Positions 16,312 to 25,291 of a stretch of 49,415 nt of DNA are shown here, piece after piece (the stretch's first letter is position 1; each line of letters opens with the position of its first letter). The DNA lies in contig NZ_JAUYAF010000045.1 of assembly GCF_030693625.1 (NCBI RefSeq), positions 1-49,415 of the forward strand, in the 5' to 3' direction. Source of the DNA: Phenylobacterium sp. (GTDB lineage Bacteria > Pseudomonadota > Alphaproteobacteria > Caulobacterales > Caulobacteraceae). The notes under the pieces are model-generated. The model worked only from the letters and a program-made list of their open reading frames with translations, had not been told where the DNA came from and did not search any database. The position numbers and the translations under genes are program-made.

Positions 16312-19300
16312 CTATTCGCCGACCTCACCACCTCGCATATCCAACACTTCCCGCACCTTTGCGGCGAGTTCCTCGATCGTGAACGGCTTGCCGAGCAACT
16401 CGACCCCTGGGTCCAGCACCCCATTGTGGACGACTGCGTTGCGCGTATAGCCGGTCGTGAAGAGCACCTTGAGGTGAGGCCGCCTTCGCCGCGCTTCGTC
16501 CGCGAGCTCACGCCCGTTCACATCCGGCATCACGACGTCCGTGAAAAGCAGGGCAATCTCCGGATGCGCGTCGAGAAGCCGGAGGGCGGCGAGCGCACCG
16601 TCCGCTGCGAGGACCCGGTATCCCAGCTCCTCCAAGGCCTCGGTGCTAAACTGGCGGACAGCGGGTTCGTCCTCAACGAGCAGGACGACCTCCTGTTGAT
16701 CGCCGTAAGGGATGGGGCTGCTCTCGTCCTGGTCGCTTGCGTCGCCGTCATGTCCAAGTAGCCGCGGAAGGTAGACCTTCACGGTCGTGCCTTCACCCGG
16801 CTCCGAGTAGATTTTCACGTGACCACCCGACTGCTTCACAAACCCGTAAACCTGGCTCAGCCCAAGGCCGGTGCCTTTGCCGACATCCTTGGTGGTGAAG
16901 AATGGATCGAACGCCTTGGCGATCACCTCCGGCGGCATGCCCGATCCCGTGTCGCTCACCGCGACCAGAACGTACTGCCCAGCGGGGACGCCGAGATGAG
17001 ACTTCACGTATCGGCCATCAAGATGGGCGTTCCCGGTTTCGATGGTTATCCGGCCGCCCCCTGGCATTGCATCCCGCGCATTTAGGGCGAGGTTGAGGAC
17101 GACATTCTCAAGCTGGTTGGGGTCGACGTGGGTCGGCCAAAGGCCGGCTGCCAGCACAGTCTCAACCCGAGCCTCGCCGCCGAGGGAATGGTGCAGAAGG
17201 TCTGACATGCCCGCCACGAGCTTGTTCAGATTGACGGGCTCTGGCTTCAGAGGCTGCTGACGGGAGAACGCCAGGAGCCGTTGTGTCAGCAGGGCGGCGC
17301 GGCGTGCGCCGTCTGCCGCGGCGTCCACATAGCGCCGCGCCCGAGCGTCCTCCGACCCAATGCGCCGGCCCAGAAGGTCGAGCGATCCGATGACGACAGC
17401 CAGCATATTGTTGAAGTCATGGGCGATCCCGCCTGTCAGCTGGCCGACGGCTTCCATTTTCTGGCTTTGCCTAAGAGCTTCCTCGGCCTGGTTGCGTTCG
17501 GCGACTTCTTCGGCGACCCGCTGCTCCAGTGTCTCATTGAGGTGACGCAGTTCTTCTTCGGCTCGCCGACGCTCCGACAGATCGCGCTGTGCCGCCTGGT
17601 AAAGAGCAGCGTTGTCCATGGCGATAGCCGCTTGCGCGGCGATCCCGATCATTAATCCCTCATGGCGTTCGTTGAACCGGCCAGGCTGGGCGTGACCGAA
17701 GAAGAGCCCCCCGATCACCGCGCCCGCGCGGGAGATCACAGGCACCGCAAGATAGCTCCTGACCGGCATGTGGCCTTTCGGCATGCCGTGGTGAGGCGCG
17801 CTGTGGCCGTAGCGGGGGTCGAGAAGGATGTCGTCGGATCTGATGACACCTTCCCCCTGGAAGGTGGGTTGGAAGATCGCCGTGGCGCGCGGCATCCCAA
17901 AGCCCTCGAAAGCACTGCGTTCGGCGCCCGAGAGGGTGAAGAGCATGTAGGCTTCGCCAGCCTCATTGATCGTGTTGTAGAAAAACGCCCCGAACTGAGC
18001 GCCGGTCAATTCGACGCCGGCGTCTGTCACCATCTGCACCACGCGCTCTAGGTCTAGCTCGCCCGCTAGGGACGCACCCGTTCGATTCAAGATTTCGAGG
18101 CGCTGCGAGGCTTCTCGCAGCCTGTCTTCTACGTCGGCGCGCTCGGTATCGTCACGGACGGTGAGCACCGCTCCAATTGCGCCCTGGCCATCGTTGGAGA
18201 TCGGCTTAGCCGATCCGATGGCGCGGACCTGCGTCCCATCCGGGCGTTCGATCCTCCAACGCGCATCGACAGTGCTTTCCCCGTCCAGGACCGCCCGAGC
18301 CAGGGGCAACTCGCGAGGAGGATAGGGCGCGCCGGTTTCGGTGAGCAGGTGGTAGGTGTCGGTGTAGTCGTCTGGAGCGACGTCCAGTTGCGTGACCCCA
18401 TGAAGGCGCGCCGCTGCATCGTTGACGAATATGATCTGTCCCGCGGCGTCCGTGACGATGACGCCTTCCGTCAGCTGTCCAAGGATTGCCGCGCGTTCCG
18501 CAGCTTCCTTGGCGGCCATCTCCCCGGCTCGCCGCAGAGCTTGATCGGCGACCTTTCGGGCAGTGATATCCCGGTAAAAGATCGCGAGGCCTTCGGGGTG
18601 GGGGTAGGCACGAATGTCGACCCAGGCCGAGTGGCCGTCTTCCCATAGGTGGTGGACTTCTAGGGCGCTAGGCTCACGCGACGCCATCGCGGCCTTGTAC
18701 ATCTTCCCCTGCTCAGCCTCTTCGGTTCCAGCCCAGGCCTCCCAGTGCGTCTTGCCCACGATCTCTTGACGGCCTCGACGATCCAGGCGCAATCCCTCAG
18801 CGTTGATGTCGAGAATCCGGAAGTCGGGATCCATGAGGACGAAGCCTTCGGTCATCCCATCGAGCACTCCCCGGCTCCTGTCACGCTCGGCACGGAAGGC
18901 TGTTTCCGCAGCGATCAGGTCTAAGATTTCGGTGTTGACCCCAAACCATCGCACCACCTTTCCCGTCGCGTCAGGGACCGGCTGAACTCGGGTCAGGAAG
19001 GGTCGAAAGACGCCGTCGCCGCCCTTCAACGGGAAGGTCATCTCAAAGGGCTCACCGGTCGCTATTGAGGCGTTCCAGCGATCCAGAACCACCGGCAGCA
19101 AGGCGGGGTCGTGCACCGACTGCCAGCCCCAGCCCTCCATGGCCTCGGGTGTGGACCCGCAGTAGTCGTGCCACCGCCGGTTATACCAAACGATGTAGCC
19201 GTCCCCGTTTGCAATCCAGCAAGGCGTCGGGACGTTGTCCGCGAGTAGCCGGAAGTCTATGTCGGCAATCGACGAGGCGGTTAGGTCCGGAAGCGCCACC

Positions 19301-19380
19301 TTCGCCGGCGCGGCAGTGCGCCAGAAGTTGCGACCAAATTCATCGGACCCCGCCGAAAATGGCTTATCAGTTGTCGACAA
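16312..19380 (-). CDS. PAS/GAF hybrid sensor histidine kinase
   Basis: 1022 residues without a transmembrane segment, so a cytoplasmic sensor. In order: PAS (about 42-155, with [20 protein letters not shown]), PAS (about 165-280), PAS (about 290-415, [20 protein letters not shown]), GAF (about 430-590), coiled coil, HisKA with the phospho-His in [20 protein letters not shown] (about 650), ATPase with [15 protein letters not shown] and [18 protein letters not shown], and a C-terminal receiver with [10 protein letters not shown] and [16 protein letters not shown]. The HDFNN kinase plus receiver form is common in alphaproteobacterial light, redox or stress kinases. The start is a TTG at 19380, since an in-frame stop lies upstream and no ATG or GTG intervenes. 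No cognate response regulator is adjacent. Confidence 0.88.
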   Translation of the reverse strand: MSTTDKPFSAGSDEFGRNFWRTAAPAKVALPDLTASSIADIDFRLLADNVPTPCWIANGDGYIVWYNRRWHDYCGSTPEAMEGWGWQSVHDPALLPVVLDRWNASIATGEPFEMTFPLKGGDGVFRPFLTRVQPVPDATGKVVRWFGVNTEILDLIAAETAFRAERDRSRGVLDGMTEGFVLMDPDFRILDINAEGLRLDRRGRQEIVGKTHWEAWAGTEEAEQGKMYKAAMASREPSALEVHHLWEDGHSAWVDIRAYPHPEGLAIFYRDITARKVADQALRRAGEMAAKEAAERAAILGQLTEGVIVTDAAGQIIFVNDAAARLHGVTQLDVAPDDYTDTYHLLTETGAPYPPRELPLARAVLDGESTVDARWRIERPDGTQVRAIGSAKPISNDGQGAIGAVLTVRDDTERADVEDRLREASQRLEILNRTGASLAGELDLERVVQMVTDAGVELTGAQFGAFFYNTINEAGEAYMLFTLSGAERSAFEGFGMPRATAIFQPTFQGEGVIRSDDILLDPRYGHSAPHHGMPKGHMPVRSYLAVPVISRAGAVIGGLFFGHAQPGRFNERHEGLMIGIAAQAAIAMDNAALYQAAQRDLSERRRAEEELRHLNETLEQRVAEEVAERNQAEEALRQSQKMEAVGQLTGGIAHDFNNMLAVVIGSLDLLGRRIGSEDARARRYVDAAADGARRAALLTQRLLAFSRQQPLKPEPVNLNKLVAGMSDLLHHSLGGEARVETVLAAGLWPTHVDPNQLENVVLNLALNARDAMPGGGRITIETGNAHLDGRYVKSHLGVPAGQYVLVAVSDTGSGMPPEVIAKAFDPFFTTKDVGKGTGLGLSQVYGFVKQSGGHVKIYSEPGEGTTVKVYLPRLLGHDGDASDQDESSPIPYGDQQEVVLLVEDEPAVRQFSTEALEELGYRVLAADGALAALRLLDAHPEIALLFTDVVMPDVNGRELADEARRRRPHLKVLFTTGYTRNAVVHNGVLDPGVELLGKPFTIEELAAKVREVLDMRGGEVGE

Positions 19381-20013
19381 TCCGCCCCCCGTGTTGAGCC
19401 GCTCGGCCGAAAATCTAAGTCGTCTTCTACTAGCCGTGAGGGCGTGGCGCCGGGAATCTTATCGCTGCGCTGAACGCATCCCGAGGCGTGTGACGGTCGC
19501 CCTTGGGAGTGAAATGCACACGTAGCTGTTTAGCTTCATGCGCATACCGATAAGCCGTCGCAGGGGGACATGGATCACCCCCTACCTAAGCGGTGTGCCG
19601 TTCTGTGCGGTGGATCACACGCCCTAAATTCCGGGGGGAGGCTCATGCTGCTTGGAGGGACTCGACTGCTGCCGCCTGACGGAGCGGGGTGGGGCTTATA
19701 CGATTGTCGCTGATTAACCTGACAAAGCCCCATGAAGCCCGCTTCAGCGAGCGCTCGTTAGATCATAAAGCGCGGCGTGCATGTTGGTGATCGCCGCGGG
19801 GGAGGCGCGTCATTTTCCACGCCTCGCGGAGAGGCACGCCCCAGGTCTGTCTCGTGCCTTCACTTGGATTTGTCGGGCGACGCGCATCCTTGGTCGGTTC
19901 CGGGCCGTAGACTCGGAACATGCGTGAACAGCGTTCGTTAATGCATAGCTCACTTGAAGCCGGTGCTTCCCGGAGCGGCGTCGTTGATCAGCAGGGTGGG
20001 AGCCTGATGGCCT
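19381..20013. other. Divergent intergenic region between kinase and ECF sigma genes
   Basis: 633 bases with no convincing gene; the minus-strand frame 19810-20607 is antisense to the sigma gene and is a shadow. It must hold the promoters for both the kinase (minus) and the ECF operon (plus). The 10-mer TGGATCACMC occurs at 19571 and 19611, exactly 40 bases apart, a possible regulator site. ECF-type promoters could not be assigned with confidence. Confidence 0.5.
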
Positions 20014-20589
20014 ATGAGTGAGGTTCAGCATTCGCAGCCGCGGCCCTTCGCGCCTGCCCCGGTCCATTCTGATTGGATCCTCGCCATCGCCGATGAGCAG
20101 GACAGGACCTCCTTCGCATCGCTGTTTCATCACTTTGCACCGCGGCTGAAAACCTACCTCCTGCGCCTGGGTATGCCAGGCAATGTCGCCGAGGAACTGG
20201 TGCAGGAGACGATGCTGCTCGTTTGGCGCAAGGCGGGGCAATTTGATCCTGCCCGCGCGACCCCCTCGGCCTGGATCTACACGATCGCGCGGAACCTGCG
20301 CATCGACACGCTCCGGCGGGAACGGAACGCCAATGATCCCCGTTTGTCCGAGCCCGAGGAAATGGCCTGCTCGCCGGAGCAGGAGCTTGACCTTGTTGAA
20401 AGCGAGCGGAGAGTGCGGCATGCGTTGGACGTCTTGCCGGCCGATCAGGCGGCGCTCCTGAGGCTTTCTTATTTCGAGGACCGTTCGCACGCCGAGATCG
20501 CCAATCAACTTCAGTTGCCGATTGGTACCGTGAAGTCCCGATTGCGGCGGGCGGCGGCGCAACTTCGTGAGATCCTGAGTGACAGATAA
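20014..20589 (+). CDS. ECF RNA polymerase sigma factor (ChrR-linked group)
   Basis: 191 residues. Region 2 includes FASLFHHFAPRLKTYLLRLG, then AEELVQETMLLVWRKAGQFD and AWIYTIARNLRIDTLRRE. Region 4 includes DVLPADQAALLRLSYFEDRS, then HAEIANQLQLPIGTVKSRLR. It is the size of group ECF11/ECF12 factors that are controlled by ChrR-type zinc anti-sigmas, and the next gene is exactly that. In Rhodobacter the equivalent RpoE responds to singlet oxygen. It likely directs transcription of its own operon and possibly of the DUF4331 gene downstream. The start is the first ATG, following the weak site TGGGAGCCTG. Confidence 0.92.
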   Translation: MSEVQHSQPRPFAPAPVHSDWILAIADEQDRTSFASLFHHFAPRLKTYLLRLGMPGNVAEELVQETMLLVWRKAGQFDPARATPSAWIYTIARNLRIDTLRRERNANDPRLSEPEEMACSPEQELDLVESERRVRHALDVLPADQAALLRLSYFEDRSHAEIANQLQLPIGTVKSRLRRAAAQLREILSDR

Positions 20590-21225
20590 TTGACTATCGA
20601 GACGCATCCACAGGCCTCGCTCCTCGCTGCCTACGCGTCGGGCGGCGTGCCCTCAGCGCCTCTTCTGGCGATCAGGTGTCACCTGACGAGCTGCGCCGCG
20701 TGCCGCGCGAAGGTCGCGTTGATGGAAGAGGCCGAGGGCCAGCTGCTGGAGTCCCTGCCTCCAACGCCAATGTCGATGGGCGCCCTGGACCGAGTGATGG
20801 ACCGTCTTGCGGCCGAGGCCCCCGAGCCCGCCATGTACCCCGGGGAGATGTCGGGCGACGTTCTGCTCCCCCCTGCCATTGCGGAGGTCGGGGTAGCGCC
20901 GCGCCGCTGGATGGGACCCGGACTTTGGACCGCCCATCTGAGGCTTCCGCCGCAGGATAACTGGCGCGCCTTCATCCTGCGCGCGCCGGCCGGACAAAAT
21001 ATCCCGCAACACCGGCATGTCGGGCATGAGTTCATAAACGTCCTTCAGGGCGCCTTCAGCGATGGGGTGCGCTACGGCCCAGGCGACTTCGTGGAGAGCG
21101 AGCCGGACAGTCGTCACACGCAACAGGTCACGTCTGAGGGCCCCTGCGCCTGTCTTGTCGTCGTTCAGGGCCAGATCGAATGGCGCGGCATGGGCAGGCT
21201 CATTACGCCGATGCTCGGGATCTGA
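20590..21225 (+). CDS. chrR: ChrR-family zinc-binding anti-sigma factor
   Basis: 211 residues. The start is a TTG immediately after the sigma-factor stop codon, so translation is coupled. The N-terminal zinc anti-sigma domain shows THPQASLLAAYASGGVPSAP, then LAIRCHLTSCAACRAKVALM, with the His and the CxxC pair that bind zinc and clamp the sigma factor. The C-terminal half is a cupin: APAGQNIPQHRHVGHEFINV, then YGPGDFVESEPDSRHTQQV, with His and Glu ligands. In characterised ChrR the cupin metal site is needed to release the sigma factor under singlet oxygen or organic peroxide. The name reflects family similarity. Confidence 0.9.
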   Translation: MTIETHPQASLLAAYASGGVPSAPLLAIRCHLTSCAACRAKVALMEEAEGQLLESLPPTPMSMGALDRVMDRLAAEAPEPAMYPGEMSGDVLLPPAIAEVGVAPRRWMGPGLWTAHLRLPPQDNWRAFILRAPAGQNIPQHRHVGHEFINVLQGAFSDGVRYGPGDFVESEPDSRHTQQVTSEGPCACLVVVQGQIEWRGMGRLITPMLGI

Positions 21226-21259
21226 AACCGTGACGCGGAGCCCGGCCCTGTCACCTTGG

Positions 21260-21997
21260 ATGGACATGGTCGGGGCGACGCGACGGTTGCGCCGACCCTC
21301 GACGATGGTCGCCGTCAGCCTCCTGCTGCATCTTGCAATCCTCCTGCTTTTCCTGCGCGAGGCGCCCTCAAATCCGCCTGGCCGGTTTGACCAGACAGGC
21401 GTGAGCGTGGCGATGTTTGACGGCCGGGACAGAGGCTCCACCGCCCCGCCGGTCCTGACCTCGGTGGTGAAGACACGCGCCAGGCCGACGCCGCCGCAGG
21501 TCGAGGCGAAGCCGCCGCCGCAGATGTCAGACATCGAACCGATCTACGAGGACAGCCTGCCGCCCGTCGATCCCACCGCCGAACCCTTCAGCCTGGACGG
21601 GGAGGTCGCGCTCTCCGTGGCGGCCGCGGCGAGCGCGGCGAGCGGCCAAGCCTGCGATCTGACCCAGTGGCTGCAAACCGCCCTGCAGAACAACCCCCAG
21701 TCCCAGGTCGCCCTGGCCCAAATTCCTCGGCCCGCGAGATCCGTCGCCAACGCCTTGATGCTCTGGAACGGCCGCTGGGTGGACATGCCCGTGGCGGCCG
21801 GCGGGCTGCAAACGCTGCGCGCCGCGGTGCTCGCCGGCGTGGCCTCGGCCCCTGCGGCCTGCCGCTCGGAAGTCATTCGGGGGCCGGTGCTGCTAACCTT
21901 GGCCGACCCCGCAGGCTCCACGATCCTGGCCATCGGCTCTGGAGAATGGCGCTGGGACGACCTGAGCGCCGACGACCTGGCCGACCGTCCGCGCTAG
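21260..21997 (+). CDS. TonB-like membrane-anchored periplasmic protein
   Basis: 245 residues from the ATG at 21260; a GTG at 21230 is also possible and neither has a strong ribosome site. One N-terminal transmembrane helix (MVAVSLLLHLAILLLFLREA) is followed by a Pro-rich linker (ARPTPPQVEAKPPPQ) and a C-terminal periplasmic domain containing CDLTQWLQTALQNNPQSQVA and AACRSEVIRGPVLLTLADPA, then GSTILAIGSGEWRWDDLS. This layout recalls TonB/TolA-type energy transducers, but the C-terminal domain is not clearly TonB and no ExbBD genes are near. It follows chrR by 34 bases, so it is probably part of the ECF operon. Function unknown. Confidence 0.75.
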   Translation: MDMVGATRRLRRPSTMVAVSLLLHLAILLLFLREAPSNPPGRFDQTGVSVAMFDGRDRGSTAPPVLTSVVKTRARPTPPQVEAKPPPQMSDIEPIYEDSLPPVDPTAEPFSLDGEVALSVAAAASAASGQACDLTQWLQTALQNNPQSQVALAQIPRPARSVANALMLWNGRWVDMPVAAGGLQTLRAAVLAGVASAPAACRSEVIRGPVLLTLADPAGSTILAIGSGEWRWDDLSADDLADRPR

Positions 21998-22174
21998 CCC
22001 AGACGCCGGGGCGAACAGCCCTGTCAAGGCCGTATATTTGCTTCCGCAGCGACATATTTTCGCAGGGTGGAGATCCAGTTCCGCGCGGCTCTCGTAACGC
22101 CTTTCAAACCACCCCACCACCCATTGCGGGGCACAGGGGAAGTCGGGCGCTAGGTCCGTGGCGGAGGCTGAGAC

Positions 22175-23749
22175 ATGAAAAAACGCGTTGGCTACCTGAT
22201 GGGAACCGCGGTGATCACCGCCCTGATGCTGGGGTCTGGTCCCTCGCTCGCTTCAAGTCACCGCGAGGCGCCGAACGTCACCAAGATGCCCAAGGTCGAC
22301 GGCACCGACTTCTACATGTTCCGCAGCTATGAGCCGGGCCGGTCGGCCTTCGTGACCTTCATCGCCAACTACCAGCCGGGCGAAGATCCGGGCGCGGGCC
22401 CGAACTACTACACCATGGATCCGGACGCGATCTATGAGATCCACATCGACAATGACGGCGACGCCAAGGAAGACCTGACCTACCAGTTCAAATTCAACAA
22501 CATCCTGCGCAACGGCGGCAAGGGCATCACCCTGAACATCGGCGGCAAGGAGCTGCCGATCGCTCTACGCCACGCTGGTCAGGTGACCGCGGCCGACGAC
22601 GGTGATCTCGGCGAGGTCGAGGACTACACCATCACCCAGATCACCGGCGACCAGCGCGCCGGCACGCGCGCCACCGTGACGGCGGCGACGGGTGGGGCCA
22701 CCAGCTTCCGCAAGCCCTTCGACAACGCCGGCAAGAAGACGACCCCGGACTATCCGGCCTACGCCAACCAGTACATCTACAGCATCGCGGTCCCCGGCTG
22801 CACCACACCGGGCCGGGTCTTCGTCGGCCAGCGCGCCGAGGCCTTCGCCGTCAATCTTGGTCCGACCTTCGACCTGATCAACTACGTCCCGATCGACGGC
22901 GCCTCCTTCCCGGGCGGTATCACCCAGAGCCGGGACAACGATGACCTCGTCGGCAAGAAGAACGTCACCTCCATCGCCTTGGAGCTGCCGATCGCCTGCG
23001 TCACCGGTTCGGGCAACGGCGTCATCGGCGCCTGGCAGACGGCGGCTCTGCCGCAGGCCCGCCTGCTGAACCCCAAGGCCAGCTACGCCAACATGTCCCA
23101 GCAGGGCGGCGGCTATGTGCAGGTCTCGCGACTGTCAGCTCCGCTGGTCAACGAGCTGGTGATCGGTCTGCCGCAGAAGGACACCTTCAACGCCGCAAAG
23201 CCGACTGGCGACGCGGCCCTGGCCGACTACGTCACCAACCCCACTTTCCCGGCGATCGTCGACCTGCTCTTCCGCGCGCCGGTCAACGCGACCCTCGGCA
23301 CCAACTTCAGTAACATCGCGCCGTCCAACCTGCCGCGAAATGATCTGGTGGCGGCTTACCTCACGGGCATAAAGACGCTCAACCAGCAGAAGACCGTGAC
23401 GGGTTCGGAAATGATGCGCCTGAATACGGGCGTCAACCCGACTCCTCGTGACCAGCAGAAGACCCTGGGCGTCGCAGCGGACGACCTCGCCGGTTTCCCC
23501 AATGGTCGCCGGCCGGGCGACGACACTGTCGACATCACTCTGCGGGTGGCCATGGGTCGCCTCTGCTATCCCGTGCCGATCAACGGGGTGCAGACCGATC
23601 TTGGCCTCTGTAAGCCCGCCGACGCCCCTGTGGGCAATGCGCCGCTCACCGATGGCGCCCCGATCAGCGCAGCTGAGCTTCAGAACGTCTTCCCCTATCT
23701 GAACTCGCCGCTCTCCAACTCGCCGCGCACCGGCGCGCCTCACCCTTAA
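22175..23749 (+). CDS. DUF4331 exported protein
   Basis: 524 residues. The signal peptide MKKRVGYLMGTAVITALMLG ends near PSLAS. The mature start SSHREAPNVTKMPKVDGTDF, then YMFRSYEPGR, is the hallmark of DUF4331. Other family features include DPDAIYEIHIDNDGDAKEDL, then TYQFKF, and a conserved C-terminal RRPGDDTVDITLRVAMGRLC. The family is secreted or periplasmic; its function is unknown. It is often found near ECF sigma factors and HupE-type proteins (recalled), and both occur in this island. GGAGGCTGAGAC precedes the ATG. The 177-base gap upstream may hold an ECF-dependent promoter. Followed 10 bases later by a lipoprotein. Confidence 0.92.
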   Translation: MKKRVGYLMGTAVITALMLGSGPSLASSHREAPNVTKMPKVDGTDFYMFRSYEPGRSAFVTFIANYQPGEDPGAGPNYYTMDPDAIYEIHIDNDGDAKEDLTYQFKFNNILRNGGKGITLNIGGKELPIALRHAGQVTAADDGDLGEVEDYTITQITGDQRAGTRATVTAATGGATSFRKPFDNAGKKTTPDYPAYANQYIYSIAVPGCTTPGRVFVGQRAEAFAVNLGPTFDLINYVPIDGASFPGGITQSRDNDDLVGKKNVTSIALELPIACVTGSGNGVIGAWQTAALPQARLLNPKASYANMSQQGGGYVQVSRLSAPLVNELVIGLPQKDTFNAAKPTGDAALADYVTNPTFPAIVDLLFRAPVNATLGTNFSNIAPSNLPRNDLVAAYLTGIKTLNQQKTVTGSEMMRLNTGVNPTPRDQQKTLGVAADDLAGFPNGRRPGDDTVDITLRVAMGRLCYPVPINGVQTDLGLCKPADAPVGNAPLTDGAPISAAELQNVFPYLNSPLSNSPRTGAPHP

Positions 23750-23759
23750 GGATCGGCAC

Positions 23760-24014
23760 ATGAAGCGCTTTCTCATCCCGAGCCTTCTCCTCCTCGCCGC
23801 CGCGGGCCTCTCGGCCTGCAGCGGCGGCGGCGGCGGGGGTGGTGGTGGCGGCGGTACGACAACGCCGCCCCCGGCCTCGTTCGCGTCACAGTTCGGCGCG
23901 GGCTTCGGCGCGGCGTTCGGCGCAGGCGCCAACACCGATCCGCGTGACCTGGCCGCGGCCGATGTCATCGCCCCGAGCCTGACCGCCGAACCGGTCCCCC
24001 TGCCGGGCACCTAG
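23760..24014 (+). CDS. Small lipoprotein with poly-glycine linker
   Basis: 84 residues. A lipoprotein signal peptide (FLIPSLLLLAAAGLSAC, lipobox LSAC, Cys about residue 20) is followed by eleven consecutive Gly and then TTTPPPASF. The rest is Ala/Gly-rich with FGAGFGAAFGAG and ends LPGT. The start lies 10 bases after the DUF4331 stop with GGATCGGCAC upstream, so the two are co-transcribed and the lipoprotein may anchor or accompany the DUF4331 product. No recognised domain. A strong hairpin follows at 24048-24071. Confidence 0.8.
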   Translation: MKRFLIPSLLLLAAAGLSACSGGGGGGGGGGGTTTPPPASFASQFGAGFGAAFGAGANTDPRDLAAADVIAPSLTAEPVPLPGT

Positions 24015-24047
24015 CCTGCTCCGCGCCAGGACCATCGAAAGGGGCGT

Positions 24048-24071
24048 CGCCGGAGGACCTTTCCTCCGGCG
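24048..24071 (+). terminator. Hairpin terminator after the DUF4331/lipoprotein operon
   Basis: CGCCGGAGGA (24048-24057) pairs perfectly with TCCTCCGGCG (24062-24071) over a four-base loop, followed by GCTTTCCC. The T-run is short, so termination may be partial. It lies inside the open frame that encodes the apparent virB1 signal peptide. Confidence 0.65.
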
Positions 24072-24123
24072 GCTTTCCCACGCGCTGACGCTGGCCGGAT
24101 TTATCCTCGGTCTCAGCGGTGCG

Positions 24124-24675
24124 ATGGCCAGCCCGAGCTTGGCGCAGGTTATCGAAATCGGCTCTGACGGCGCCGCAACCCTCCACGCCGGACCTTCAGT
24201 CTTCACCCTTGAGGGCGCTCAGCCGATCGGTGTCACGCCTGGCCCACCGACGAACCCTGGCCGCGCGGAGGTCGTCCAGATGATCGCCGACGCCGCGCGC
24301 CGACATGAGGTCAGTGTCGACTTGATCACCGAGGTCGCCCGCCGGGAATCCGGCTTCCGCCAGAGCGCGGTGTCCAATCGCGACGCGGTGGGGGTCATGC
24401 AGCTCACCGCCGGCGCCGCCCGCGAGGTCGGGGTTGATCGCTACGACATCAGCCAGAACATCCTGGGGGGAACGGCCTATCTCCGACGCATGCTCAACCG
24501 CTATGGCGGCGATGTCAGCCTGGCGCTCGCGGCCTACAACGCAGGCCCCGGCGCCGTGGACCGCTATCGTGGCATCCCGCCCTTTCGGGAAACCACCGCC
24601 TATGTCGCCGCGATCATGGCCCGGCTGTCTCAAAACGCCTTGTCCGACACCGCCCTAACCGTCACCGGCCGATAG
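24124..24675 (+). CDS. virB1: VirB1-like lytic transglycosylase
   Basis: 183 residues from the first ATG. The SLT domain is clear: the catalytic Glu in LITEVARRESGFRQSAVSNR, then DAVGVMQLTAGAAREVGVDR, GGTAYLRRMLNRYGGDVSLA and LAAYNAGPGAVDRY. It opens peptidoglycan for assembly of the secretion apparatus. The frame upstream of the ATG encodes a convincing signal-peptide core, RRLSHALTLAGFILGLSGAM, which joins in frame to ASPSLAQ. That stretch has no ATG, GTG or TTG before the stop at 23980-23982. Either a rare start (a CTG or ATC codon near 24016-24040) is used or the true start has been lost. It is the first gene of the virB cluster. Confidence 0.85.
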   Translation: MASPSLAQVIEIGSDGAATLHAGPSVFTLEGAQPIGVTPGPPTNPGRAEVVQMIADAARRHEVSVDLITEVARRESGFRQSAVSNRDAVGVMQLTAGAAREVGVDRYDISQNILGGTAYLRRMLNRYGGDVSLALAAYNAGPGAVDRYRGIPPFRETTAYVAAIMARLSQNALSDTALTVTGR

Positions 24676-24685
24676 GAGCCTGACC

Positions 24686-25000
24686 ATTCACACCCCCCGC
24701 AAACTCCAAGCATCGGCCTTGGCCCTGGCCATGACGTTCCTGGCCCAGGGCGCCCAGGCCCAGAGCCTGGATCCCGCTGGCTCCAACGTGATCGTCGGAG
24801 CCCTGTCCTGGATGCAGGGCACCCTGATGGGCACGGTCGCGACCGTCGCCGCCGTGATCGCCATCGCCGCGGTAGGCTTCATGATGCTGACCGGCCGCCT
24901 CAACTGGCGCTACGGCGCGACGGTCATCCTCGGTTGCTTTGTTCTGTTCGGCGCCGGCGCGATCGTCTCGGGCATCCGCCAAGCCGCGACGGGCTTCTGA
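24686..25000 (+). CDS. virB2: VirB2-type pilin
   Basis: 104 residues if started at an ATT at 24686. AGGAG lies seven bases upstream (24674-24678), and only from there is the signal peptide complete: HTPRKLQASALALAMTFLAQ, then GAQAQ. The first standard codons (TTG at 24719, ATG at 24734) would cut the basic n-region away and have no ribosome site. The mature pilin has two hydrophobic helices: GTLMGTVATVAAVIAIAAVG, then GATVILGCFVLFGAGAIVSG, with the loop MMLTGRLNWRY typical of TrbC/VirB2. It polymerises into the T4SS pilus. Four bases separate it from virB3. Confidence 0.82.
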   Translation: MHTPRKLQASALALAMTFLAQGAQAQSLDPAGSNVIVGALSWMQGTLMGTVATVAAVIAIAAVGFMMLTGRLNWRYGATVILGCFVLFGAGAIVSGIRQAATGF

Positions 25001-25003
25001 CCC

Positions 25004-25291
25004 GTGGCCGCCCAGCTCGATCGCGACGTAGTGTTCGGCGCCCTGACGCGGCCGCAGATGTTCGCCGGCGTCACCTATAGCTACTTCGTGCTCAACGCCG
25101 TCGTGACCGCCGAGCTGTTCCTCATCACCAAGTCGCTGTGGGCCGTGCTTGCGGCCATCGCCATCCACGCCATCGGCTATGTGGCCTGCCTGCGCGAGCC
25201 GCGGATCTTCGAGTTGTGGCTGACCAAGGTCAGCCGTTGCCCGCGGGTGCGCAACTGGTCGGTGTGGCGATGCAACTCATACCAGCCATGA
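25004..25291 (+). CDS. virB3: VirB3 inner-membrane component
   Basis: 95 residues from a GTG. The N-terminal DVVFGALTRPQMFAGVTYSY, then FVLNAVVTAELFLITKSLWA, and CLREPRIFELWLTKVSRCPR follow the VirB3/TrbD pattern of two close transmembrane helices and a conserved RxPRxFELW-like segment. VirB3 associates with VirB4 at the inner membrane. The gene overlaps the virB4 start by 22 bases, and the order virB2-3-4 is the canonical one. Confidence 0.9.
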   Translation: MAAQLDRDVVFGALTRPQMFAGVTYSYFVLNAVVTAELFLITKSLWAVLAAIAIHAIGYVACLREPRIFELWLTKVSRCPRVRNWSVWRCNSYQP

